Positions 1 to 6,470 of a stretch of DNA of 6,636 bases are shown one piece after another (the first letter of the stretch is position 1; every line of letters begins with the position of its first letter). The stretch covers positions 1-6,636 of the forward strand of contig JAQTSP010000146.1 in assembly GCA_028711205.1 (NCBI GenBank). The letters are read 5' to 3'. The notes beneath the pieces are model-generated. The model was not told the origin of the DNA and made no database searches. It saw nothing but the letters and a program-made list of their open reading frames with translations. This DNA is from Eubacteriales bacterium (GTDB lineage Bacteria > Bacillota > Clostridia > Christensenellales > SZUA-584). Both the position numbers and the translations under genes were made by a program.

Positions 1-911
1 GGCTAAATGGCTATGATTTGAACAAGCTGCTGGCTGTGGAAAAGGCCGACGTCGCCATCGAATGGTATCTGTCCATTATGCTGGACAGGACAACCAAGTG
101 CCCGCTTATCATATTCTCCGCCATGGGCGGCATCGAAATAGAGGAAACGGCAAAGACGCACCCCGAAAAAATATTAAAGGCCGTTATCAATCCTGTTCTG
201 GGTATCAGGGACTATACCGTGCGCTACCTGATTTCAAAAAGCGGCATCGGTATGGATCATTTTGAAGGAATAAAGAACATATTGGAGCGGCTACTTAAGA
301 TGTTTATGGAATATTCCTGCATGCTGGCAGAGATCAATCCGCTTGCGGTCAGCAATGAAGGAGAGATCATTGCGATAGACGGCAAAGTGGATATCGACGA
401 CAGCGCTCTATACCGGCTGCCGGATATTCTCAAATTCCGTGACAGCCTGCAGGAGGACGCGCTGGTCAAAGAGGCAAGAGATTTCGATTTTCTGTATATA
501 CCAATCGATGATGAGGGCGATATCGCCGTGACATCAAACGGCTCCGGCATGCTGATGAGCTGTATCGATTTGATCAGCAAAAAAGGCATGAAGGTGGGCG
601 CGGCGCTCGATCTTGGCGGCGGCGCGACTGCCGGGCGTATCAAAGAAGCGATTCGCATACTTCTTGCGAATCCGAAGATCAACACGTTTTTCATCTGCAT
701 ATTCGGCGGCATCACGCGCTGCGACGAAGTGGCGGAAGGCGTCAGAATGGCCATGGAAAAGCAGACAGGCAGCAAAAAGGTGTATATACGCATGGAAGGA
801 ACAAACAAACAAAAGGGCCTTGAGATCATTCGAGATATACAGGGGGTGACCGCGGTGGAAGGGATACCGCAGGGCGTGGAAGCGCTGTATGAGGGGAGGT
901 GCCGGCAATGA
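1..911 (+). CDS. sucC: Succinyl-CoA synthetase beta-subunit-like, ADP/GDP-forming acyl-CoA synthetase (5' end outside window)
   Basis: The beta subunit supplies the nucleotide-binding half of a heteromeric acyl-CoA synthetase, which converts acyl-CoA, phosphate and NDP to free acid, CoA and NTP in the cytoplasm. The reading frame is open from the window edge (first whole codon at 3), with 302 residues visible. Compared with the roughly 388-residue E. coli SucC, about 85-90 N-terminal residues, including the first part of the ATP-grasp fold, lie upstream. Visible landmarks are the GGIEIEE stretch (about 126-146), the EINPL motif (330-344) and IDGK (375-386), whose Asn and Asp bind Mg in the family. 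The C-terminal CoA-ligase domain has NGSG, LDLGGGAT (606-629) and FGGITRCD (702-725). The stop codon overlaps the start of the next gene (ATGA), which indicates translational coupling to its partner subunit. Family assignment is secure. The acyl substrate is unknown: the operon context with an oxoacid dehydrogenase argues against a plain TCA-cycle role. Confidence 0.9.
   Translation, partial: LNGYDLNKLLAVEKADVAIEWYLSIMLDRTTKCPLIIFSAMGGIEIEETAKTHPEKILKAVINPVLGIRDYTVRYLISKSGIGMDHFEGIKNILERLLKMFMEYSCMLAEINPLAVSNEGEIIAIDGKVDIDDSALYRLPDILKFRDSLQEDALVKEARDFDFLYIPIDDEGDIAVTSNGSGMLMSCIDLISKKGMKVGAALDLGGGATAGRIKEAIRILLANPKINTFFICIFGGITRCDEVAEGVRMAMEKQTGSKKVYIRMEGTNKQKGLEIIRDIQGVTAVEGIPQGVEALYEGRCRQ
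894..899 (+). promoter_or_regulatory. Ribosome binding site for the sucD-like gene
   Basis: GGGAGG lies within the last codons of the beta-subunit gene, 8 bases before the ATG at 908. It decides the start against the in-frame GTG at 899, and with the ATGA overlap it supports coupled translation of the two subunits. Confidence 0.8.
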
Positions 912-1789
912 GTATTATTATTGATGAAAAAACGCGTTTGATTGTACAGGGCATTACCGGCAGAGAAGGGACATTCCATACGGAGCAGATGCTGGCTTAC
1001 GGCACAAACGTTGTTGCGGGCGTCACGCCGGGCAAGGGCGGGCAGACGGTTTTGGGCGTGCCCGTGTTTGATACGGTCAAAGAAGCAGTCGAGGCGACAG
1101 ACGCCAATGCGACCGTGATCTTTGTACCGGCCAAGCACACGCAGGCCAGCGTTTTCGAGGCGCTGGATGCAAACGTACCCGCCATATTGACGATCGCCGA
1201 GCATGTACCGGCGCACGATATGATGAGCTGCTACCACCTTGCGCGGATGAAAGGCATACGGCTGTTCGGCCCGAACTCATTCGGTATCATTTCTCCCGGA
1301 AAATCCAAAGCAGGCTTTATGGCGCACAGCATATTCTCGCCCGGCAGTGTCGGCATCATGTCGCGGTCCGCCACCAACTGCTATGAAACGGTGTTTATGA
1401 TGACAAACGCCGGGATCGGCCAATCCACCTGTGTGGGCGTCGGCGGCGATATGATCCCCGGCGCGACATTTATTGACCTCCTCCCGGATTTTGAGAATGA
1501 CCCTGAAACGGCGGCGGTCGTGATCATCGGTGAGATCGGCGGCAGCGAGGAGGAACTCGCCGCGGAATACATCAGAAAGAACATGACGAAACCGGTCGTG
1601 GCGCTGATAGCCGGCAAAAATGCGCCCAAGGGAAAGAGCATGGGACACGCCGGTGCTATCGTGTCTGCGGACGGTACAGGCAGTGCGGAAAACAAGGAAA
1701 ATGCACTCCGCGCCGCAGGATGCCATATCGCGGAAAGTACGGTGCACATCGTCGATATTATAACGGCCACTTTAAAGGAGGCGAATTAA
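908..1789 (+). CDS. sucD: Succinyl-CoA synthetase alpha-subunit-like, NDP-forming acyl-CoA synthetase
   Basis: This 293-residue protein is the CoA-binding, phosphohistidine-carrying partner of the preceding beta subunit. Its length is usual for SucD. The N-terminal Rossmann-type CoA-binding domain shows GITGREGTFH (15-24) and GVTPGKGG (38-45). The C-terminal ligase domain shows GQSTCVGVGGD (171-181), GEIGGSEEE (208-216) and GHAGAI (246-251), in which His247 matches the phosphorylated histidine of the family. Start choice: ATG at 908 has GGGAGG (894-899) eight bases upstream, whereas an in-frame GTG at 899 would sit inside that site. Oddities: the usual SRSGTLTYE motif reads SRSATNCYE (152-160), and the usual GPNCPG reads GPNSFG (121-126). 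These are positions near CoA and substrate in E. coli SucD, so acyl-CoA specificity may differ from succinyl-CoA. The catalytic histidine is intact, so an active enzyme is expected. Confidence 0.92.
   Translation: MSIIIDEKTRLIVQGITGREGTFHTEQMLAYGTNVVAGVTPGKGGQTVLGVPVFDTVKEAVEATDANATVIFVPAKHTQASVFEALDANVPAILTIAEHVPAHDMMSCYHLARMKGIRLFGPNSFGIISPGKSKAGFMAHSIFSPGSVGIMSRSATNCYETVFMMTNAGIGQSTCVGVGGDMIPGATFIDLLPDFENDPETAAVVIIGEIGGSEEELAAEYIRKNMTKPVVALIAGKNAPKGKSMGHAGAIVSADGTGSAENKENALRAAGCHIAESTVHIVDIITATLKEAN
1777..1781 (+). promoter_or_regulatory. Ribosome binding site that fixes a TTG start
   Basis: GGAGG (in the context AAAGGAGG) ends 9 bases before the TTG at 1791. The sucD-like stop codon (1787-1789) lies between the two. 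No ATG or GTG is suitably placed, so TTG is the best start for the E1 alpha gene. Confidence 0.8.
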
Positions 1790-1790
1790 T

Positions 1791-2765
1791 TTGATAGAAA
1801 AAGAGAGACTCATCTGGATATACCGGGTGATGAACGAGATCAGGTATTTTGAAGAGAAAGCGTACACGTTTTTTACACAGAACATACTCCGGGGGTCGGT
1901 TCATCTGTACACAGGCGAAGAAGCGGTTGCGGCGACGGTGATATCTCTGCTGAGGCAGGACGATTATATCACAAGCACGCACAGAGGTCACGGGCATGGT
2001 ATCGCGAAAAGCGGCGATCTCAAAGCGGCAATGGCGGAACTGATGGGCAAGGAAACCGGATTCTGCGGCGGACGCGGCGGCTCAATGCATATCGCCGATC
2101 TTAATAAGGGCAACCTCGGTGCGAACGCGATCGTCGGCGGCGGTATACCGATCGCGGTCGGCGGCGGCCTTGCGGCCAAGCTTTTGGATACAGACCGCGT
2201 ATCGGTGTCTTTCTTCGGCGACGGCGCGTCCAACCAGGGCACGTTCCACGAGAGCCTGAACCTGGCATCCGTCTGGAAACTGCCGGTGATATTTGTCTGC
2301 GAGAACAACCAGTTTGCGATATCCGTACCCACATGGCAGAGCACATCGGTGAAAGATATTGCCGTGCGTGCGGCAGGTTATGATATGCCCGGGTTTACGG
2401 TAGACGGCAACGATGTGCTGGCGATCAACGATGCGATGGAGAAAGCGCTCGATCGGGCAAGGAAGAAAGAAGGCCCTTCGCTGATCGAATGCAAGACATA
2501 CCGCTGGAAAGGGCACTGGACGGGCGACCCGGAGGTTTACCGTACGCGGGACGACGTGGCGGCCTGGATGGAGAAATGCCCGATCAGAAGGCTGCGCGCC
2601 TATATGCTTGAAAACAAAACAGCGACGGCGGCGGCACTCGATAAAATAGAAGCCAAAGCGAAGGCGGCAGTGGACGAGGCGGCGGAATTTGCATTGAACA
2701 GCCTGGAGCCGGATCCGAAGACGGTGATGGACAACGTGTATTGCGTTCCCGGGAAGGAGGCATAG
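1791..2765 (+). CDS. acoA: Thiamine diphosphate-dependent dehydrogenase E1 component, alpha subunit (acetoin/pyruvate dehydrogenase type)
   Basis: With the next gene this forms the alpha2-beta2 E1 enzyme, which uses thiamine diphosphate (ThDP) to cleave acetoin or decarboxylate a 2-oxoacid and passes the acyl group to lipoyl-E2. The 324 residues match the family length. Motifs in order: LYTGEEAVA (39-47), THRGHGHGIAK (63-73), GGRGGSMH (93-100), GANAIVGGG (110-118), and the ThDP/Mg motif starting at GDG (143-145) with Asn148 and ending at ENN (171-173). The C-terminal active-site loop is YRWKGHWTGDPEVYR (237-251). GGSMHIAD and GGGIPIA are characteristic of the acetoin/pyruvate class rather than the branched-chain class. 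Translation starts at TTG, one base after the preceding stop, with a strong ribosome binding site. The symbol is provisional, because acetoin and pyruvate E1 subunits cannot be separated by eye and another 2-oxoacid is possible. Confidence 0.9.
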   Translation: MIEKERLIWIYRVMNEIRYFEEKAYTFFTQNILRGSVHLYTGEEAVAATVISLLRQDDYITSTHRGHGHGIAKSGDLKAAMAELMGKETGFCGGRGGSMHIADLNKGNLGANAIVGGGIPIAVGGGLAAKLLDTDRVSVSFFGDGASNQGTFHESLNLASVWKLPVIFVCENNQFAISVPTWQSTSVKDIAVRAAGYDMPGFTVDGNDVLAINDAMEKALDRARKKEGPSLIECKTYRWKGHWTGDPEVYRTRDDVAAWMEKCPIRRLRAYMLENKTATAAALDKIEAKAKAAVDEAAEFALNSLEPDPKTVMDNVYCVPGKEA

Positions 2766-2767
2766 GT

Positions 2768-3748
2768 ATGGCAATTAAAACATACGCAATGGCGATAAAG
2801 GATGTGCTCGCCGAAGAAATGAGAAGAGACAAGAATGTATTCGTCATGGGCGAAGATATTGCGGAACAGGGCGGCATATTTGGCTGTACAAGAGGCCTTC
2901 TTGCCGAATTCGGCCCGGAACGGGTGAGAAACACGCCGATATCCGAAAATGCGTTTGTCGGTACGGGCGTCGGTGCGGCATGCGCGGGGCTGCGGCCGGT
3001 GGTAGAACTCATGTACATGGATTTTGCCTATCTCGCGATGGATCAGCTGTTAAACCAGGCGGCAAAAATCAGATATATGTTCGGCGGCAAGGCGAAGGTG
3101 CCGCTGGTAATACGCGGGCAGCAGGGCATCGGCCGCGGCAATGCGGGGCAGCACTCGCAGTCGGTTGAATCGCTGTTTATGCACATACCCGGCATGAAGG
3201 TGGCGTGCCCGTCGACGCCGGCAGACGCGGCGGGGCTTTTGAGAACCGCGATACGCGACGATAACCCGGTGATGTTCTTTGAACACAAGGCGCTGTATGC
3301 CACCAAAGGCGAAGTGCCGGACGACACGGAATTCATGGTACCGTTCGGCAAGGCGAATATCGTAAAGGCAGGCACAGACGTCACGATTGTGTGCAGCCTG
3401 CTGTATGTGAACCGGACGATGGAGGCGGTAGGCGAACTTGAGTCGGAAGGTATATCGTGCGAGGTGATCGACCCACGGACGCTGGTACCGCTCGACATGG
3501 ATACGATTGTGGCATCCGTCAAAAAGACGGGCCGGCTTGTGACCGTGCACGAAGCGCACAGGACGATGGGTTTTGGAACAGAGATTGCCGCGTCGGTGAC
3601 GGAACAGGCGTTTTCATATCTCGATGCGCCGCCCGAAAGGCTGGGTGCAAAGATGTGCACGCTGCCTTTTAATCTGGGGCTCGAGAACGCGGTGGTGCCG
3701 CAGAAAGATGAGATCAAGGCGGCGGTCAAAAGAACGCTGTACAGATAG
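2768..3748 (+). CDS. acoB: Thiamine diphosphate-dependent dehydrogenase E1 component, beta subunit (acetoin/pyruvate dehydrogenase type)
   Basis: This 326-residue transketolase-like beta subunit completes the E1 heterotetramer. Landmarks are VMGEDIAEQGG (26-36), TPISENAFVG (56-65, whose Glu60 corresponds to the glutamate that activates ThDP), RPVVELMYMDF (76-86), the AGQHSQS active-site loop (126-132, His129), PSTPADAAGLL (148-158) and the C-terminal transketolase domain with EVIDPRTLVPLD (232-243). FEHKALYATKGEVP (171-184) resembles, from memory, the EHK-LY-KGEVP pattern of acetoin dehydrogenase beta subunits more than the branched-chain type. That supports the provisional symbol but is not decisive. 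Start: ATG at 2768, with AAGGAGG (2754-2760) seven bases upstream inside the end of the alpha gene and only 2 bases after its stop. Upstream in-frame starts would place the site inside the coding region. Confidence 0.9.
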   Translation: MAIKTYAMAIKDVLAEEMRRDKNVFVMGEDIAEQGGIFGCTRGLLAEFGPERVRNTPISENAFVGTGVGAACAGLRPVVELMYMDFAYLAMDQLLNQAAKIRYMFGGKAKVPLVIRGQQGIGRGNAGQHSQSVESLFMHIPGMKVACPSTPADAAGLLRTAIRDDNPVMFFEHKALYATKGEVPDDTEFMVPFGKANIVKAGTDVTIVCSLLYVNRTMEAVGELESEGISCEVIDPRTLVPLDMDTIVASVKKTGRLVTVHEAHRTMGFGTEIAASVTEQAFSYLDAPPERLGAKMCTLPFNLGLENAVVPQKDEIKAAVKRTLYR

Positions 3749-3759
3749 GAGCAAAGGCC

Positions 3760-5061
3760 ATGGCAACAAAAGTGATTATGCCCAAGCAGGGGCTGCAGAT
3801 GACGGAAGGTACGATCATATCGTGGCTTGTCAAAGAGGGCGGAAAGGCGGTTAAAGACGAGCCGCTGTTTGAAATGGAGACGGATAAGCTGACGATCACG
3901 ATGGATGCGCCCGAGTCGGGCACATTGCTGAAGATCGTGCGCGGCGAAGGCGAAACAGTGCCCATCACCGAGACCATCGCCATCGTTGGTGAACCGGGCG
4001 AAGACATATCAAAGCTGCTGGATGCGGCGCCGCATCAGGAAAAGGCGCAACAACCGGTGGTACAGGAAATGGCGGCAGAGGTAAAAACACCGCCTGCTGA
4101 AAGAACGGCGGGAGGGCGTGTGTTCATTTCGCCGCGGGCAAAGGCGCTGGCACAGGAAAAAAGCGTCGACTATGCCGGCATCGCCGGCAGCGGAACAGAC
4201 GGGATGATCGTCGAAAAAGATGTGCGGGCCTGTCTCAAATCCGGCGCGAAGGCGACGCCGCTGGCAAAGAAAGTGGCGGCGATAAACGATGTGGCGCTGG
4301 AAGATGTTAAAGGCACAGGCGCGCATCAAAAGATTGTCAGAGCGGATATACTGGGCGCGATGACGGCGCGCAAGAAGGATGCAAGAGGCGAAACGCTGGT
4401 TCCGTTTGCCGGTATGCGCAAGGTGATCGCGGGGCGTATGGTGGAGAGTCTGCACACGGCGGCGCAGACCACGCACCAGATCAGCGTGGATATGACAGAG
4501 GCCGGACAGATCAGAGAAGCGTACAAAAAAGCGGGCAAAAAGGTTTCGTACAACGATATCATAGCGCACGTCGTTTGCCGCGCGCTGAGGGACTATCCCA
4601 TGATGAACGCGGAACTGGCGGAGGAAGGCATACGCATCAAAGATTATGTCAACCTTGGCATTGCGGTCGCGCTCGATAATGGACTGATCGTTCCCGTGAT
4701 CAACGACGCGGATCTGATGAGCGTCGAAGAGATCGGCATGGTAACGAAAGAACTGGCGGAAAAGGCAAAGGCAGGCAAATTAAAGCCGGACGAATACAAG
4801 GGCGGTACGTTCACGATATCCAATCTCGGCATGTTCGGACTTGATTCGTTTGTGGCGATTATCAACCGCCCGGAAAGCGGCATACTGGCGGTCGGCAAGA
4901 TAACCCAAACACCGGTTGCAACGGACAGTAACGAGGTTGTGATACGCCCGATGATGGTGCTGACGCTGACGTATGACCACCGTGTGGTGGACGGCGCGCC
5001 CGCGGCACAGTTTTTGGCCAGAGTCAAGCAGTATCTTGAGCAGCCGTATCTGCTTTTTTAG
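3760..5061 (+). CDS. acoC: Dihydrolipoyl acyltransferase (E2) with one lipoyl domain and two peripheral-subunit-binding domains
   Basis: E2 is the structural core of the complex and transfers the acyl group from lipoamide to CoA. The 433 residues divide as follows. The lipoyl domain (about 1-80) has METDKLTI, with Lys43 the expected lipoylation site. An Ala/Pro/Glu-rich linker covers about 84-119. A first peripheral-subunit-binding domain spans about 121-160, from VFISPRAKALAQ to GSGTDGMIVEKDV. A second similar domain spans about 166-202, with TPLAKKVAA, KGTG and KIVRADIL. The catalytic acetyltransferase domain (about 211-433) has FTISNLGMFG (351-360) and DHRVVDG (406-412), including catalytic His407 and Asp411. 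The start ATG at 3760 follows GGAG (3748-3751), 11 bases after the E1 beta stop. Two tandem binding domains are less common than one. The E2 sequence does not itself reveal which acyl group is used, so the symbol follows the E1 assignment and is provisional. Confidence 0.92.
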   Translation: MATKVIMPKQGLQMTEGTIISWLVKEGGKAVKDEPLFEMETDKLTITMDAPESGTLLKIVRGEGETVPITETIAIVGEPGEDISKLLDAAPHQEKAQQPVVQEMAAEVKTPPAERTAGGRVFISPRAKALAQEKSVDYAGIAGSGTDGMIVEKDVRACLKSGAKATPLAKKVAAINDVALEDVKGTGAHQKIVRADILGAMTARKKDARGETLVPFAGMRKVIAGRMVESLHTAAQTTHQISVDMTEAGQIREAYKKAGKKVSYNDIIAHVVCRALRDYPMMNAELAEEGIRIKDYVNLGIAVALDNGLIVPVINDADLMSVEEIGMVTKELAEKAKAGKLKPDEYKGGTFTISNLGMFGLDSFVAIINRPESGILAVGKITQTPVATDSNEVVIRPMMVLTLTYDHRVVDGAPAAQFLARVKQYLEQPYLLF

Positions 5062-5065
5062 GAGG
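5060..5065 (+). promoter_or_regulatory. Ribosome binding site choosing between two adjacent ATG codons
   Basis: AGGAGG overlaps the E2 stop codon (TAG, 5059-5061). It leaves 2 bases to the ATG at 5068 but 5 bases to the in-frame ATG at 5071, so the second is the more likely start of the E3 gene. Confidence 0.7.
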
Positions 5066-5070
5066 CAATG

Positions 5071-6435
5071 ATGAGCAAACATTATGACGCGGCAGTGATT
5101 GGCGGCGGGCCGGGCGGATATGTCACGGCAATCCGGCTGGCACAGCTCGGTAAAAAGGCCGTGCTGATCGAAAAGGACGAACTGGGCGGCACGTGCCTGA
5201 ACCGCGGGTGTATACCGACAAAAGCGCTGCTGCACAGCGCGGAAGTGTACGAAACGGTGCGGCATGCGGAGGTGTACGGTGTGAGCGCCGGTGACGCGGC
5301 GTTCGATTACAAAAAGATCAGTAAGCGAAAAGACGGTGTCGTATCAAAACTGAGAGCCGGCATCGGATATCTTGAAAAGAAAGCCGGCGTTGATGTCATC
5401 AAGGCAGAAGCGTCGTTCAAGGACAGGAACACACTGATCGCCGGCGGCGAGGAGATCACGGCGGACAATATTGTCATCGCGACCGGCTCCGCGCCGGCCA
5501 GTGTGCCGATACCCGGAATCGGCAGCGACGGCGTAATGGACTCGGACGATGTGCTGGCGTTGACGGAGTGCCCGAAAAGCGCCGTCATCATCGGCGGCGG
5601 CGTGATCGGCGTTGAATTTGCGACACTGTACGCGGCGCTGGGCGTCACGGTCACGATCGTCGAGATGATGAGCGAGATACTGCCGGGCATCGACGCGGAG
5701 ATCGCAGGGCTCATGCGCAAAGAGCTGACGAAAAAAGGCGTTGATATCTATGTCGGCGCGCGTGTCGAGAAGATCGCGCCCGGCGTCACGGTCACATTTG
5801 ACCAAAAAGGCGAAAAGTGCGTCAGCGCTGACGTGTGTATCGTCGCGATCGGCAGAAAGCCGGTGGCCGACGGGCTGAACCTTGAGGGTATCGGTGTGGC
5901 GCAGGACCGCGGCTTTGTCGTGGTGGACGAATATCTTTGTACCAGCGTACCCGGCATCTACGCGATCGGCGACGTGACGGGCAAGGTGCAGCTGGCGCAT
6001 GTGGCGTCGGCGCAGGGGCTTGTGGCCGCGCACAACATTGCGGGCGGGCGCCGCACCATGAACTACGATATCGTGCCGTCATGCGTGTACTGCGAGCCGG
6101 AGATCGCCTGTGTGGGGCTGACCGAAGCGCAGGCGAAAGAAAAAGGCATTGACGTTGAAGTCGGACGTTTTGCGACGGCCGCCAACGGGCGCGCGATGAT
6201 CATGGGCGTCTCGTCCGGTACGGTGAAACTCGTTACCGACAAGGCGACGGGCGAGATTCTGGGTTGCCACATGATGGTGCCGCGCGCGACCGACATGATC
6301 GGCGAGGTCTGCGCCGCGATGCGCGCCGAAGGCACGATCGAGGAGCTCAGTGATACGATCCATGCGCACCCGACGGTGTCCGAGATGGTCATGGAAGCCG
6401 CGCACGATGTCCATGGTATGTGTGTGCATCAGTAG
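5071..6435 (+). CDS. lpdA: Dihydrolipoyl dehydrogenase (E3)
   Basis: E3 is a flavoprotein that reoxidises dihydrolipoamide on E2 and reduces NAD+. The 454-residue protein (457 residues would be unusual only at the N-terminus; the alternative ATG at 5068 adds one Met) has the FAD-binding GGGPGG (11-16), the redox disulfide in GGTCLNRGCIPTK (Cys42, Cys47), the NAD-binding GGGVIGVEFA (175-184) with an acidic Glu198 at the end of the second strand favouring NAD over NADP, and the second FAD motif YAIGDV (297-302). The C-terminal dimerisation domain ends with HAHPTVSE (431-438), in which His433 and Glu438 form the usual catalytic pair. There is no N-terminal lipoyl domain, unlike some E3 proteins. 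Oddity: the dimerisation-domain segment VPSCVYCEPEIACVG (335-349) carries three cysteines where homologues usually have other residues. It follows the E2 gene by 9 bases, so it is the dedicated E3 of this complex. Confidence 0.94.
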   Translation: MSKHYDAAVIGGGPGGYVTAIRLAQLGKKAVLIEKDELGGTCLNRGCIPTKALLHSAEVYETVRHAEVYGVSAGDAAFDYKKISKRKDGVVSKLRAGIGYLEKKAGVDVIKAEASFKDRNTLIAGGEEITADNIVIATGSAPASVPIPGIGSDGVMDSDDVLALTECPKSAVIIGGGVIGVEFATLYAALGVTVTIVEMMSEILPGIDAEIAGLMRKELTKKGVDIYVGARVEKIAPGVTVTFDQKGEKCVSADVCIVAIGRKPVADGLNLEGIGVAQDRGFVVVDEYLCTSVPGIYAIGDVTGKVQLAHVASAQGLVAAHNIAGGRRTMNYDIVPSCVYCEPEIACVGLTEAQAKEKGIDVEVGRFATAANGRAMIMGVSSGTVKLVTDKATGEILGCHMMVPRATDMIGEVCAAMRAEGTIEELSDTIHAHPTVSEMVMEAAHDVHGMCVHQ

Positions 6436-6470
6436 ATTTGAATTTTTAAATAATTTTGGAGGTTTGTGTG
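6436..6470 (+). other. AT-rich intergenic spacer with ribosome binding site
   Basis: At 35 bases this is the longest gap in the window. It is strikingly AT-rich (about 6436-6457) compared with the GC-rich genes around it. GGAGG at 6458-6462 lies 8 bases before the ATG at 6471. I see no stable GC hairpin with a T-run, so no intrinsic terminator, and no well-spaced -35/-10 pair. Transcription probably continues into the next gene, but a processing site or a weak internal promoter is not excluded. Confidence 0.6.

Noticed and set aside
18..911. A complete short sucC-like gene starting at TTG 18
   Set aside because: Homology to SucC continues upstream of this codon to the window edge in the same open frame, and no ribosome binding site precedes it. 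The gene is cut by the window, not naturally truncated.
257..1237. 326-codon open frame on the minus strand
   Set aside because: It lies opposite the strongly supported sucC- and sucD-like genes and resembles no family I recognise. Long antisense frames are expected in this GC-rich codon pattern.
2082..2774. 230-codon minus-strand open frame opposite E1 alpha (and similar ones at 3043-3729 and 5344-6033)
   Set aside because: These are low-complexity, Arg/His- or Ser-rich translations opposite conserved genes, with no domain or ribosome binding site. They are shadows of the real frames.
5641..5795. Repeated 14-mer GGCGTCACGGTCAC within the E3 gene (near 5641 and 5782)
   Set aside because: Both copies encode the dipeptide pattern G-V-T-V-T in beta strands, so similar codon choice explains them. 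There is no sign of a mobile or regulatory repeat.
6436..6457. Possible promoter in the AT-rich gap before the last gene
   Set aside because: A TTGAAT-like element near 6438 has no -10 hexamer at 16-18 bases spacing, since that position falls on the ribosome binding site region. AT-richness alone is not enough.
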